Assembly: GCA_900547565.1 (NCBI GenBank)
Contig: URHI01000043.1
Span: 1-13,951 of the forward strand
Reading direction: 5' to 3'
Source: an uncultured Eubacteriales bacterium
GTDB lineage: Bacteria; Bacillota; Clostridia; Oscillospirales; CAG-272
Length of the DNA: 13,951 nucleotides
Under the pieces are notes generated by a model, which made no database searches, was not told where the DNA came from, and saw only the letters and a program-made list of their open reading frames with translations. Both the position numbers and the translations under genes were made by a program. Positions 13,855-13,951 of the stretch are shown one piece after another; the first letter of the stretch is position 1; the number at the start of each line of letters is the position of its first letter.

Positions 13855-13951
13855 GACAAGGCCGTATCACGTCAGCGGTGAGCCGCAATAAGACTATTCA
13901 GCCAAGGGAGTTTTGTATATTCCGTAAATGAATACAGCTGAAAAAAGCCGG

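Noticed and set aside
13863..13891. Terminator for the calcium ATPase
   Set aside because: Only a 4-bp GCGG/CCGC stem without a T-run is visible, too weak to call.
13928..13951. Possible start of another gene (ATG AAT ACA GCT) at the window edge
   Set aside because: Only eight codons are visible, and the nearest purine-rich stretch, AAGGGAG, is too far upstream to be a good ribosome binding site.

Overview
The window looks like chromosomal DNA from a Gram-positive gut-type Clostridia, most likely the Oscillospiraceae/Ruminococcaceae. The clues are strong AGGAG ribosome binding sites, sigma-A promoters with 17-bp spacers, surface proteins ending in a sortase-like TPATGD signal, lipoproteins, mid-to-high GC genes and many short palindromic intergenic elements. 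The taxon is an inference; there is no rRNA or other marker gene here.

Left part (1-3834, minus strand): a four-gene operon read leftward. An ECF sigma factor comes first, overlapped by a one-pass membrane protein that probably is its anti-sigma partner. A small lipoprotein of unknown function follows, then a YfbK-type von Willebrand factor A lipoprotein. A promoter lies upstream at about 3806-3834. Three stacked hairpins fill the gap between the anti-sigma-like gene and the first lipoprotein. Downstream of the operon are two hairpins and a 42-bp tandem repeat. I read this as a self-contained envelope-sensing unit.

Middle left (3875-5172, minus strand): a monocistronic Ldh_2-family malate/lactate-type dehydrogenase with its own promoter, a hairpin-rich leader and a clean intrinsic terminator.

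Centre (5263-10830, plus strand): two paralogous secreted proteins of 828 and 731 residues made of GLUG-like repeats and ending in the same sorting-type tail. Each has its own strong promoter and terminator. Their termini are very similar, while the middles differ strongly in sequence and base composition. The first carries an extra tandem 49-residue module. The two terminators share a 22-bp palindromic core whose flanking arms changed in a compensatory way. The second gene has a 317-nt leader region with two promoters and sequences that can form mutually exclusive hairpins.

Right part (11110-13854, plus strand): a PMCA-type calcium-transporting P-type ATPase with all catalytic motifs, preceded by a dyad that may be an operator. 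The last 97 bases hold no clear gene.

The most unusual parts are the leader of the second repeat protein, the covarying terminator pair, the mosaic paralogues and the sigma/VWA operon. No CRISPR array, tRNA, rRNA, transposase or phage gene was seen.
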